From Desulfobacterales bacterium (GTDB lineage: Bacteria > Desulfobacterota > Desulfobulbia > Desulfobulbales > BM004), in contig JAUXHH010000005.1 in the NCBI GenBank assembly GCA_030621655.1, positions 1 to 23,042 on the forward strand: a stretch of DNA of 23,042 bases, read 5' to 3'. Under the pieces are notes generated by a model. The model was not told the origin of the DNA and ran no database searches. It saw nothing but the letters and a program-made list of their open reading frames with translations. Position numbers and translations under genes: made by a program. This document shows, in pieces, positions 7,673-15,148 of the stretch (position 1 is its first letter; each line of letters opens with the position of its first letter).

Positions 7673-9103
7673 ATGGAAGAAAAAAGAAATACCATGTGGG
7701 CGTATGTAATTACAGGCGCCCTCATACTGATTACATTGATATACGCTTCTGTTGACGTATATTATATGTATTTGGCCGTGTACATCTGGTTCGGATTTGC
7801 CTACGGCTTGATGCTCCAGTACGGCAGATTTTGTTTTGCTTCGGCTTCCCGGGATCTCTTTGCTGCAGGGGTGCCCAGGATGGCGGTCGGGATTTTAGTG
7901 GCTTTGATGTTTTTCAGCGTAATTCAGGCAATACTTGAATCCGTCCATATGAGCACCTTTCATCCCGCCCCCTTTGGTATCCATATGCTGATAGCAGGCT
8001 GTATCTTCGGTGTCGGCATGGTTCTTGCCGGCGGCTGTGCATCAGGGTCCCTGTATAAGGTCGGTGAAGGGAATATGACTTCTCTGCTGGCGGTCATCTT
8101 CGGCCTCTGTCTTGGACAGGCTATATTTGTCGATGTCGGCGGTGTTTTCCTCAAACTGGTACCCGAGGCATGGATGGATAAGGCCGCGCAGTACAAGGCC
8201 GCCGGTTTTCCGATAACCTCCTGGTTTGACCATTACCTGGTCGGTTATGTGTGGCATAAACCGCAGTTCACAGTTGCCAAGCTAATTTCCGGAGGCAATC
8301 CAGATGCCATTCACTATTTCATCGGCAATGCGCTCATAAATTCAATTATTCCAGCACTGCTCATCATGGGTATCATTTATTATTTCTACCCGCGCAAGGT
8401 GTTCTTGAAAAGGAAGAAAAAGGCCCTCAAAAAAGCAGGCAAAGATCCTGTTACCACCTTTAGCGATGAGTTTGCCGGCATCTGGGCCATGATCACAGCT
8501 TCAAAACGTACAAGTCTCATGGGGATTCTGGTCGGGATCACTGCAGGTCTGCATATTCTGACCATGTCCAACATGCAGAGTAAATTTGGAATCAAAAACT
8601 TCGGTGAATTGCTCATAAGGATGGGGCATACCGCTGACGTTTCTATGAAGGGAACGGTTTTTGATCCCGGTTACTGGTATATCACCAGCCAGGAAGGCCA
8701 GGTCGGCGCCTGGATTTTAGAGAAATTCGGCTGGAATATGCATGACAATATGTTTTTCGGTTATGTAAACGGCCTGCCTGAACTCTGGCGCAATCCGGCT
8801 CTGTGGATGTCTCTTGGTATTATCTTCGGCGCCATGGTTATGGCCCGTCTGAATAATGAATTTAAATTTAAAGTTCCATCTCCCGAATTGATAGCGTGGG
8901 CATTTTCGGGCGGCCTTCTTATGGGTGCCGGTTCCCGTCCATCTCTGGGATGTAACATCGGGGCCTTTTTCATCAGGGCGGCCGGTGGGGATCCAAACGG
9001 TTGGGTCTATGGCACCGGTATGGTAATCGGTGCTTTTGTAGGAGTAGCATTTTTGAACTGGTTTACTGAAAGAAGAATGCAGAAGCAGATGGCAAACTTC
9101 TAG
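7673..9103 (+). CDS. yedE: YeeE/YedE-family sulfur-compound permease
   Basis: A polytopic membrane protein with two YeeE/YedE repeats. ATG at 7673 is chosen because GGGGAGG lies about 9 nt upstream; this gives 476 residues. An in-frame ATG at 7646 lacks a ribosome site. Conserved features are GRFCFASASRD (C54), LAGGCASGSLYKVGEGN (C122) and, in the second half, GAGSRPSLGCNIGAFF (C427). These Cys line the pore in the characterised thiosulfate transporter of this family (E. coli YeeE/TsuA), which works with a TusA-type partner. A tusA-family gene follows at 44 bp. The substrate is probably thiosulfate or another sulfane-sulfur species; a selenium role is the main alternative. Confidence 0.88.
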   Translation: MEEKRNTMWAYVITGALILITLIYASVDVYYMYLAVYIWFGFAYGLMLQYGRFCFASASRDLFAAGVPRMAVGILVALMFFSVIQAILESVHMSTFHPAPFGIHMLIAGCIFGVGMVLAGGCASGSLYKVGEGNMTSLLAVIFGLCLGQAIFVDVGGVFLKLVPEAWMDKAAQYKAAGFPITSWFDHYLVGYVWHKPQFTVAKLISGGNPDAIHYFIGNALINSIIPALLIMGIIYYFYPRKVFLKRKKKALKKAGKDPVTTFSDEFAGIWAMITASKRTSLMGILVGITAGLHILTMSNMQSKFGIKNFGELLIRMGHTADVSMKGTVFDPGYWYITSQEGQVGAWILEKFGWNMHDNMFFGYVNGLPELWRNPALWMSLGIIFGAMVMARLNNEFKFKVPSPELIAWAFSGGLLMGAGSRPSLGCNIGAFFIRAAGGDPNGWVYGTGMVIGAFVGVAFLNWFTERRMQKQMANF

Positions 9104-9146
9104 ATAATTATCTTGAACCACAACTAATCTTTAGGAGGAAAAAATT

Positions 9147-9404
9147 ATGGGTGCTGAAATGAAATTTGAAAAAACCGGTGACACCACTTACTCTCTTGAT
9201 GTATGTGGTTATGTTTGCCCCCATCCGCAGATGTACTGTAAAAAGTCCCTGCAGAAAATGGAAGAAGGGGACATCCTGTCACTTACTTTTGATAATCCGT
9301 CTTCCAAGGAAACTATCATTCAGATGGTTGAAGCACAGGGCGATGAGATTCTTGAAGAAAAAATTGAAGGTGGAAAAATCTATCTGGAGATTGAAAAGGG
9401 ATAG
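9147..9404 (+). CDS. tusA: TusA-family sulfur carrier, CPHP variant
   Basis: An 85-residue cytoplasmic sulfur-carrier protein. The persulfide-bearing Cys is C24 in the CPxP motif, here CPHP, with additional Cys at 20 and 31 close by. AGGAGG precedes the ATG at a good distance. Directly downstream of the YedE permease, it matches the YeeE-YeeD arrangement in which the TusA partner receives sulfur imported by the permease. The His within CPxP and the extra nearby Cys set it apart from the second TusA at 15149-15397. The family call is firm; the partner is inferred from context. Confidence 0.9.
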   Translation: MGAEMKFEKTGDTTYSLDVCGYVCPHPQMYCKKSLQKMEEGDILSLTFDNPSSKETIIQMVEAQGDEILEEKIEGGKIYLEIEKG

Positions 9405-9428
9405 AATCCTTTTCAATAGTGGCCGATA

Positions 9429-9465
9429 CCGCCAGGTTTTATTCTGCCCAGGCAAAACCTGGCGG
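9429..9465 (+). terminator. Strong stem-loop between tusA and the repeat-protein gene
   Basis: CCGCCAGGTTTT (9429-9440) and AAAACCTGGCGG (9454-9465) form a perfect 12-bp stem with a 13-nt loop. Only a short T stretch (TTTT at 9470-9473) follows after five bases. It may be a partial terminator or an mRNA-processing or stabilising hairpin inside the unit. Confidence 0.6.
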
Positions 9466-9554
9466 ACCATTTTGAATTGATAGGGTGTGTAATGGTTGCC
9501 ATTCGGGCGAAGCAGGCCATGAAATACTTACGTTATTTGACCTGAGGAGAGAAT

Positions 9555-9908
9555 ATGAAAACGAGTTTTGTAGTAATATTAATGATTACAGTAGGAATCC
9601 TGGGCTTTATTATTGGATATAGTATGGCCCCGACCGATGTTGCCAAGGTAAGGCATAGCGTTTCCCAGAAGGCTGCACCGGCAAGCGGCGGCGAGGCTGC
9701 CTCCGGTGGCTACGGTGCTGAATCCGGCTCCTCCGGCGGCTATGGTGCTGCTGCCTCTGGTGGTTACGGTGCTGCTCCCGCTGCCTCCGGTGGTTATGGT
9801 GCTGCTCCCGCTCCGGCGTCAGGCGGCTATGGCGCTGCTCCCGCTCCGGTATCCGGCGGCTACGGCGCTGCTCCTGCTCTGCCAGCTGCTGGTTACGGAG
9901 GGAAATAA
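9555..9908 (+). CDS. Membrane-anchored SGGYGA-repeat (Gly/Ala/Tyr-rich) protein
   Basis: A 117-residue protein with no family I recognise. Residues 4-24 form one hydrophobic segment (signal anchor or uncleaved signal peptide). From about residue 43 to the end it is low complexity, with six copies of SGGYGA separated by E/S, A or APA-, APAPA- and APAPV-type linkers, ending AAGYGGK. It has no Cys. The ATG follows GAGGAGAG. Repeat copies use different synonymous codons, so they are not a recent DNA expansion. It sits between tusA and the usp gene in the YedE unit. The tail is probably periplasmic or surface-exposed, perhaps as a scaffold or binding segment; that is a guess. Confidence 0.75.
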   Translation: MKTSFVVILMITVGILGFIIGYSMAPTDVAKVRHSVSQKAAPASGGEAASGGYGAESGSSGGYGAAASGGYGAAPAASGGYGAAPAPASGGYGAAPAPVSGGYGAAPALPAAGYGGK

Positions 9909-9959
9909 AAAGTACAAGTATTTGCCAGAAACGCACAAACCTTAGCAACGAGAGGTAAA

Positions 9960-10427
9960 ATGAAAAAAATACTTATAGCCGTTGATGATACGAAAGCTAC
10001 CAGAGCGATTTTCAACAAGTGCGCAACTATTTGCAAATGCATTGCTCCTGAGTCGGTCATTTTGCTGTATGTTGAAAAGTTTGAGGGGCGCTCCTTAATG
10101 ACTGATGTGCTTGGTGTGGCAGAACTCAGCACCCTGAAGGAAGTTCTTGAGGGAACTGAATACCAGGAGGCCCTTGATAAAAAAGCTGAAACTATACTGA
10201 GCTATTATAAAAACGCACTTGAACAGAAAACTCCGCTTGCCAATGTGCAGACAATGGTAAAGGGCGGCCATCCTGCTGAGCTAATAGTAGAGACAGCTGC
10301 AGAGGAAGATGTAAGCATGATACTCATTGGCTCAATAGGAAAAAGGAGCGGAACGCGGCTTTTAATAGGAAGCGTAAGCAGGGAAGTTGTAAATAACGCT
10401 GACAGGCCCGTCTTGGTTGTGAAGTAA
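9960..10427 (+). CDS. Universal stress protein, UspA family
   Basis: A 155-residue single Usp domain. The N-terminal KKILIAVDDTKA and the ATP-binding loop GSIGKRSGTRLLIGSVS (about 123-139, G-x2-G-x9-G-S pattern) indicate the nucleotide-binding subclass. The C-terminal PVLVVK is typical. GAGAGGT precedes the ATG. It is the last gene of the YedE-TusA unit, before a strong terminator, so it is probably expressed with sulfur uptake. Usp proteins are regulatory or chaperone-like; no specific partner is evident. Confidence 0.93.
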   Translation: MKKILIAVDDTKATRAIFNKCATICKCIAPESVILLYVEKFEGRSLMTDVLGVAELSTLKEVLEGTEYQEALDKKAETILSYYKNALEQKTPLANVQTMVKGGHPAELIVETAAEEDVSMILIGSIGKRSGTRLLIGSVSREVVNNADRPVLVVK

Positions 10428-10478
10428 TAAATAACCCAACGCCTCGTTTTTAACTTGGCTAAAGATATTTGTTGTTTT

Positions 10479-10520
10479 ATACCAGGAGAATCACCCACGG
10501 GTGGTTCTCTTGGTATTTTT
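10479..10520 (+). terminator. Intrinsic terminator ending the yedE-tusA-usp unit
   Basis: Arms ATACCAGGAGAATCACC and GGTGGTTCTCTTGGTAT form a 17-bp stem with a 4-nt loop, followed directly by TTTTT. G-U wobbles fit the plus strand. Confidence 0.92.
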
Positions 10521-10621
10521 ATTTGGAGCTGGAAGATTTACAGACAAGGGTAACTGTAACTACCCGTGTCAGCCGGAAAACCATATTCAACTATCCAACA
10601 ACAGAAGGCATAGAGTAAAAG

Positions 10622-12055
10622 ATGAAATGTGCTCTCATCATACCCGCCTGGGCGCCGGAGGATATATTTTCCTCTAAAACAGCAGGGTCTCAGATCAACT
10701 ACTGGCAGCCTTTAGGCACATTATATGTTGCCGCAGTTATGCAGCAGGCAGGCCATGAGGTGCGTTTTTATAACGGTGCCTTTATGGAGCATGACGAGAT
10801 AATGGCCCAGGTTAAAGAGTACGGTCCGGAGTTTGTCGGCCTGTATTCAACTGCCTTTGGTTGGGATAAGGCCAAGAAGACTGCAGCTGATATCAAACAA
10901 AATCTTGGCAGGGTTTTTATTGTTGTCGGCGGGCCTTACCCTGTGGCTCTCCAGGAAAAATGTTTAGAAGACTGTCTTGAGATGGATGCGGTTGTAACCG
11001 GCGAGGGTGAGATCACGGTGGTGGAAATGCTCGCAAGACTTGAGTCGGGATCGGGCCTTGATGGGGTTGAGGGCGTCGCATTTCGCGCCGGAGAAGAGAT
11101 CAGAAAAAATCCACCACGGCCATTGATAACAGACCTTGATGCCCTTCCCTTTCCGGCCCGGGAACTTTTGGGAGAGGCCGGGAAATACATACCACCACCT
11201 GCCACCTATAAGAGAAGACCGGTGGCAGTCATCATGACCGCCAGGGGGTGCAACCGTAAATGCCTCTACTGTTTTCAGATAGACAAATATCGCAAAAGCG
11301 GCATACGGTATCGCAGTGTGGAAAACGTGATGGCAGAGGTGGAGTTGGTTTTGTCCCAGGGCTACAGGGAAATAAAGTTCATTGATGATACTCTGGCTGC
11401 CGACTACAACAGAGCCATGACAATCGCCAGGGAGATAAAGAAACGGGGCCTTGATTTTACCTGGTTTGCCTCGGCAGTTGTGAACCAGGTGGATAAGCCC
11501 CTGCTGCAGGCCTTTAAGGATGCCGGCTGCTGGGCTATTTTATTTGGTGCAGAAAGCGGGGTGCAGAAAGATTTGAACACCATTCGCAAGGGCATCACTC
11601 CAGCCCAGACCCGCAAGGCGGTCAAAGCTGCCAAAGAGGTTGGCATTACTGTCTATACCCCTTTTCTCTTCGGCATACCCGGACAGACCTATGAGGACGG
11701 TTTAAAAAGCATTGAGTTTGCGATGGAACTGGATCCTGATATAGCTAACTTTCACGCTATCACGCCGTTTCCAGGAACGGAACTCTATGATAATATAGAA
11801 AAATACGGCACAATGTCCGAGGATTTGTCGGATTATACCTACCAGGGTGCAGCCTTTACTCCCTACACAATGACCAGGGAGGAGATAGCTGAATTGCGGC
11901 AGTTGGCTTTAAAAAAATTTTACTCCCGGCCCAAATTTCTCTGGAGGAGACTGCTGGCACTGCGGAGCATGAGCGACCTTGCGGCAGCATGGGAGGGGGT
12001 TAAAAGCCTTTTCTGGCTGCAAACAAAAAAGAACCTGTTCAAGCGCAAGCAATAA
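10622..12055 (+). CDS. B12-binding-domain radical SAM protein
   Basis: A 477-residue enzyme of the cobalamin-binding radical SAM class. The N-terminal 1-150 region has the Rossmann-like B12-binding fold (QPLGTLYVAAVMQQAGHEV, VVGGPYP) but no DxHxxG cobalamin-His motif, as is common in this class. The radical SAM cluster is C210, C214 and C217 (CNRKCLYC), followed by FIDDTLAA, FGAESG and FGIPGQT elements of the TIM barrel. Relatives methylate or cyclise unactivated carbons in lipids, tetrapyrroles and natural products. The substrate here is unknown. It converges, with 12 bp between, on a second radical SAM gene. The Shine-Dalgarno sequence is weak. Confidence 0.9.
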   Translation: MKCALIIPAWAPEDIFSSKTAGSQINYWQPLGTLYVAAVMQQAGHEVRFYNGAFMEHDEIMAQVKEYGPEFVGLYSTAFGWDKAKKTAADIKQNLGRVFIVVGGPYPVALQEKCLEDCLEMDAVVTGEGEITVVEMLARLESGSGLDGVEGVAFRAGEEIRKNPPRPLITDLDALPFPARELLGEAGKYIPPPATYKRRPVAVIMTARGCNRKCLYCFQIDKYRKSGIRYRSVENVMAEVELVLSQGYREIKFIDDTLAADYNRAMTIAREIKKRGLDFTWFASAVVNQVDKPLLQAFKDAGCWAILFGAESGVQKDLNTIRKGITPAQTRKAVKAAKEVGITVYTPFLFGIPGQTYEDGLKSIEFAMELDPDIANFHAITPFPGTELYDNIEKYGTMSEDLSDYTYQGAAFTPYTMTREEIAELRQLALKKFYSRPKFLWRRLLALRSMSDLAAAWEGVKSLFWLQTKKNLFKRKQ

Positions 12056-12067
12056 TATTCAGGATAT

Positions 12068-13156
12068 TTAGAGTTGCAGGTATTCTTTGAGAAGAGCGGG
12101 GTAATTGCTTGGATTAAAGAGGATATTTGTCATGAAATAGCACTCATGGGTACAGTGGCAGCCCTTGTCATTTATAAATTCAAGGATTTTTCTGCCGCGG
12201 TCAGACTCCAGCAATTGCTGGAGATCATATTCAGCCTCCCGAACATTGCCGAATTTCATCTTCTCGGAAAAATCCTCACAAGGATAGAGGTCTCCCGTTT
12301 CTGTCAAAACCAGGTTCAATTTGCCGGCATAGCAGGGTGATGTCCTTTGACTTTGGTGGGCGGCTTCATAAATATTGCGACGCTGGAGAATATCCTGCGC
12401 AGCTTTAAGCTTGGCCCCGCGGAAGCCGTAAACAGCGGCCAGCCGTTTCTTGAGATCGGACTCCAGCCGGTCAATGACCTTTTTGTATTTTTCCAGATCA
12501 ACCTGCTTCAGATCTTCCCGAAAGACCTCTCCCCGGATCAATGAGACAGTGTGGGTCTTAACATGGGGAAGAGTTTGCACCAGGTCTATAACTTCTTCAA
12601 CAAGATCCTGGTTGGCCTGGCAAAACACGGTGTTAATGCCCAGTTCAAAGTTGGGGTATTTGTCAACCAGTCTCCCCAGGGCGGAACAGGTCTTGAGTGT
12701 CTTTTGAAAGCTGCCGGGAACACCGCGCAGCTCATCATGAACTGGTTCGGGCCCGTCCAAAGAGAGTTTAACCACGATGGAACTTTCGGGGCAGGCGCGC
12801 AGGATAGTTTCAACATTATGATAAATTGTATCCTGCAGCAGGCCGTTTGTGGGCAATAGAATGATTGCCGGCTTGTTCGTTTTATAAAAAAGCTTTGTAA
12901 TTTCAACAAGATCAGAACGCAGAAATATTTCACCACCGGAAAATGCAAGCCAGAGAAGTTTGCCTAGTTGAGGAGCGATCCTTTCAATTTCATCAATTGA
13001 AAGCTCCGATGAAGCTGAAGGGGCTTCGTTCTGTTTCGAGATATAAAAACAGAACGGACACTTGGCATTACACCTGCGGGTTAAAAAAAAGGTGAACTGG
13101 ATTGGTTTTCTTTTCCACAGGATAGAATCCAGGTGGCGAAAAGGTGAATAAGTCAT
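12068..13156 (-). CDS. Radical SAM protein with SPASM-like C-terminal domain
   Basis: A 362-residue enzyme. The SAM-cluster Cys are C29, C33 and C36 (CNAKCPFC) and the AFSGGEIF motif follows. The C-terminal part has Cys at 275, 293, 333, 335 and 339 (CxxxxTHEC-like end), as in SPASM/twitch auxiliary Fe-S domains. Family members modify peptides, sugars or lipids. Its start overlaps the stop of the GT2 gene by 4 bp (ATGA), so the two are translationally coupled and likely act on the same product. No precursor-peptide gene is visible nearby, so glycan or lipid modification is more plausible than RiPP maturation. Confidence 0.88.
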   Translation of the reverse strand: MTYSPFRHLDSILWKRKPIQFTFFLTRRCNAKCPFCFYISKQNEAPSASSELSIDEIERIAPQLGKLLWLAFSGGEIFLRSDLVEITKLFYKTNKPAIILLPTNGLLQDTIYHNVETILRACPESSIVVKLSLDGPEPVHDELRGVPGSFQKTLKTCSALGRLVDKYPNFELGINTVFCQANQDLVEEVIDLVQTLPHVKTHTVSLIRGEVFREDLKQVDLEKYKKVIDRLESDLKKRLAAVYGFRGAKLKAAQDILQRRNIYEAAHQSQRTSPCYAGKLNLVLTETGDLYPCEDFSEKMKFGNVREAEYDLQQLLESDRGRKILEFINDKGCHCTHECYFMTNILFNPSNYPALLKEYLQL

Positions 13157-14154
13157 GCCCTGAAACCGAAATGTTGGCTGAAAATGGCGCTGAAGGCACC
13201 AATGCCCACAGCAAACGGATAAAGAAAGGTATAATACAGCACGGCGGAGATTGCAAAAGAAGGACCATCGGTTTTATGAAAGGCCCGGATAAGATGTCGG
13301 TTAAGGTAAAGGTTAGTGCCATAGAGCAGCAGGGAAGGCACAACAAAAATCCAGTTGTGCAGCAGCAGGCCCAGAAGCAGAAAAACGAGATTTGCGAAGC
13401 ATGAAAGCACATTAAATTTGAACTCCTGGGAGGCTGTGCCGGAATCAGAGAGCAAATCTTTGTTTTTTAAGGAATAAATGGACCAGTATTTCGTTTTTCG
13501 TATGCCGTTGCGGAGTGATTTTGCCAAGGTGAAATTAAAAATATGCTGCACCTGAATACCAGAATCCATGCGCAGCCTGTACCCCATCCTTTTTAACCGG
13601 TGGCTGAATTCGACATCCTCCAGAATGGGCATGAACTCTTCATTAAAGCCGCCACTTCTTTTAAAAATGTCTGCCCGTAGTAACATGGCATGGGTGGCTA
13701 TATAGTCAGGATCCTGTACATTCTTGGTCTCTGAATAGTGAATGTATACTGACTGGAAGATGCTAAAAAAGTTCTGGTCATAAGGCAGCCAGGTATATGT
13801 TCCGCCAATGACAACTTCGGGTCCACTTTTCATAGAGGCTGAAGCAGCTTTTGCTAATGTGTCCGGCTGCAGAAGACAGTCAGCATCAATAAAAAAAAGA
13901 ATATCGCCTCTGCTGTTTTCGGCCCCGGTGTTTCTTGCCTTGGATGCGCCGCCATGCTCTGACAATCGTATAAGCTTGCACGGGTACTGGGCAATAATGG
14001 CTATCGAGCCATCTACAGAACAATCGTCTACAACTACTATTTCGAAGTTGTTAAAGTCGGAATTATAGGCGGCCTCCAAGCACAGGCCGATGGTTTTTTC
14101 GCCGTTGTGATTAGGGATGATAACGGAGATGAAAGGTGTTGCAGGGAGGTTCAA
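13153..14154 (-). CDS. Family 2 glycosyltransferase with C-terminal membrane segments
   Basis: A 333-residue GT-A enzyme. VSVIIPNHNGE-type start (about residues 10-19), VVDDCSVDGS (41-50), the DADC metal-binding motif (90-93) and EDVEFSHRLKRMGYR in the acceptor region identify a GT2 inverting transferase. Two or three hydrophobic segments after about residue 240 anchor it to the inner membrane. The start is TTG: AGGA lies 6 nt upstream, an in-frame TAG is immediately upstream and the conserved domain begins at residue 8, leaving no alternative. It overlaps the radical SAM gene by ATGA. It begins 31 nt after a strong terminator hairpin. Confidence 0.9.
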   Translation of the reverse strand: MNLPATPFISVIIPNHNGEKTIGLCLEAAYNSDFNNFEIVVVDDCSVDGSIAIIAQYPCKLIRLSEHGGASKARNTGAENSRGDILFFIDADCLLQPDTLAKAASASMKSGPEVVIGGTYTWLPYDQNFFSIFQSVYIHYSETKNVQDPDYIATHAMLLRADIFKRSGGFNEEFMPILEDVEFSHRLKRMGYRLRMDSGIQVQHIFNFTLAKSLRNGIRKTKYWSIYSLKNKDLLSDSGTASQEFKFNVLSCFANLVFLLLGLLLHNWIFVVPSLLLYGTNLYLNRHLIRAFHKTDGPSFAISAVLYYTFLYPFAVGIGAFSAIFSQHFGFRA

Positions 14155-14185
14155 TGACTATCCTGGGGTTAAGCCAGAGAAAAAG

Positions 14186-14230
14186 GAATAAACAAAAAGA
14201 GACCCGCGTGGGGCCTCTTTTTGTTTATTC
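14186..14230 (-). terminator. Intrinsic terminator after the tusA-dsrE-like unit
   Basis: On the minus strand, GAATAAACAAAAAGAGGCCC pairs with GGGTCTCTTTTTGTTTATTC around a 5-nt loop: about 20 bp with one G-U, including a T run. The G-U pair is an A-C mismatch on the plus strand, so the element is built for minus-strand RNA. Confidence 0.88.
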
Positions 14231-14244
14231 ATATAAAAAAACTG

Positions 14245-14418
14245 TTACCACCAGCAGATGGTCTGGTCTGCTGCCATGACCTTATCTACCAGGGCAGCAT
14301 AATCAGGACTATCTACAGCAAGATCAAAGCTGTCGCTTTCTCTTCCTTCGGAGACGATTTCAACCAGTTTTTTTGTGTCTTCTGAAGGTTCTGAACGATA
14401 TACATTTAAAATTTTCAT
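14245..14418 (-). CDS. 57-residue DsrH/TusB-like small protein ending in CWW
   Basis: A small ORF preceded by AAGGAG at a good distance and followed by the terminator of the unit. The product begins MKILNVYRSEPSEDTKKL and ends DQTICWW, with its only Cys at 55. The start (ILNVYRS..., then a Leu-rich helix and SEG) resembles the first strand and helix of TusB/DsrH proteins, but it is about 40 residues shorter. Third after DsrE-like and DsrE/F-like genes, its position is that of dsrH. Real gene: likely. Family: tentative. A link to the two hypothetical genes reported beside DsrE-like proteins in sulfur disproportionators is possible. Confidence 0.75.
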   Translation of the reverse strand: MKILNVYRSEPSEDTKKLVEIVSEGRESDSFDLAVDSPDYAALVDKVMAADQTICWW

Positions 14419-14451
14419 AATTATTATCTCCTTCGTATCTAACGTGAGCCT

Positions 14452-14757
14452 TTAGTTGCCATAGGGAATGATTACATCTATTTCTCTGAGCTTCTGTCCA
14501 ACCTCTTCCAGCGTGATAGCTGTTAAGTCGTTGGTGTCAACATTGGCCTGCTCAGTTGTATAGGCTTCTCCTTCCATATCACGGATCCACTCAAGATTTT
14601 CAGCGTTGTAGTCATCAAATTTACCCAACGTATGATTCATGACCACAGCATATGAGTAATGGTTGGCAACGGAAAGCCCCAAGGTGGAGCGAAGGGCATC
14701 CAGGGTGTTTTTTTCGTCATCACTTTTATCTAATAAAAACATTACTTTCTTTGGCAT
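14452..14757 (-). CDS. Cys-less DsrE/DsrF-like small protein
   Basis: A 101-residue protein with a DsrE/F/TusCD-like pattern: an N-terminal strand KKVMFLLDKS, helix NTLDALRSTLGLSVA, second strand YSYAVVMNH, and a C-terminal helix-strand ending EIDVIIPYGN. It contains no Cys, so it cannot carry persulfide and would be structural or regulatory, like the non-catalytic subunits of DsrEFH/TusBCD hexamers. AAGGGGG precedes the ATG, which lies 10 nt after the DsrE-like stop codon. The fold call rests on pattern and context and is moderate. Confidence 0.7.
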   Translation of the reverse strand: MPKKVMFLLDKSDDEKNTLDALRSTLGLSVANHYSYAVVMNHTLGKFDDYNAENLEWIRDMEGEAYTTEQANVDTNDLTAITLEEVGQKLREIDVIIPYGN

Positions 14758-14767
14758 GGTTTCCCCC

Positions 14768-15079
14768 TTACAGAGTCATATATTTTTCACAGTCGTCAAT
14801 GATATATCCGTGTTTGGCCTGGGTTGACATTTGTTTTTCGTCAAGGCCTTCAGGGATGTCATTTTGAGGGTCATAACCCATCTTTTTATAGCTGTCAGCA
14901 CAGATAGCCACTTCAGCAATATTGCACAGCTCGGGGAACTGGGGATCCCTTGCAAGCAGAGTTCCTTTCCAGGTAAAGAAAATTTTGACGTCGTTCCCTT
15001 TGGCCTTGGCCGCCTTGGTAATCCCCATGACGTGCGCCATGTTGTTAGTGCTCGTTACAAAAATACCTAAATTTGCCAT
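14768..15079 (-). CDS. DsrE-like sulfur-relay protein
   Basis: A 103-residue DsrE/DsrF-family protein. It begins NLGIFVTSTNNMAHVMGI and has VKIFFTW in the second strand. The likely persulfide Cys is C60 in EVAICADSYKKMGY, at the position of the active Cys of TusD/DsrE; C52 and C97 are additional. It accepts sulfur from TusA-type carriers in related systems. TAGGAGGT precedes the ATG. It follows a tusA gene on the same strand and precedes the Cys-less paralogue, giving a tusA-dsrE-dsrF-dsrH-like order. The precise acceptor is not evident here. Confidence 0.85.
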   Translation of the reverse strand: MANLGIFVTSTNNMAHVMGITKAAKAKGNDVKIFFTWKGTLLARDPQFPELCNIAEVAICADSYKKMGYDPQNDIPEGLDEKQMSTQAKHGYIIDDCEKYMTL

Positions 15080-15148
15080 GTTTACCTCCTAAACAGAAAT
15101 TGTGTCACACCACTGTTAATAAAAAGTGCAACAGTTAATGTTTTAGCT

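Noticed and set aside
9690..9890. Short direct repeats considered as a CRISPR or satellite array
   Set aside because: The repeats are in-frame SGGYGA codons with synonymous variation and no unique spacers of constant length.
9610..9948. Long open frames on the opposite strand and in a second plus frame over the repeat gene
   Set aside because: They are by-products of the Gly/Ala-rich repeat; only the plus frame from 9555 has a ribosome site, a TM anchor and a sensible repeat.
12132..12147. A further near-match to the dyad, ATGAAATAGCACTCAT
   Set aside because: It lies inside the radical SAM coding region with one mismatch in an arm and no promoter nearby.
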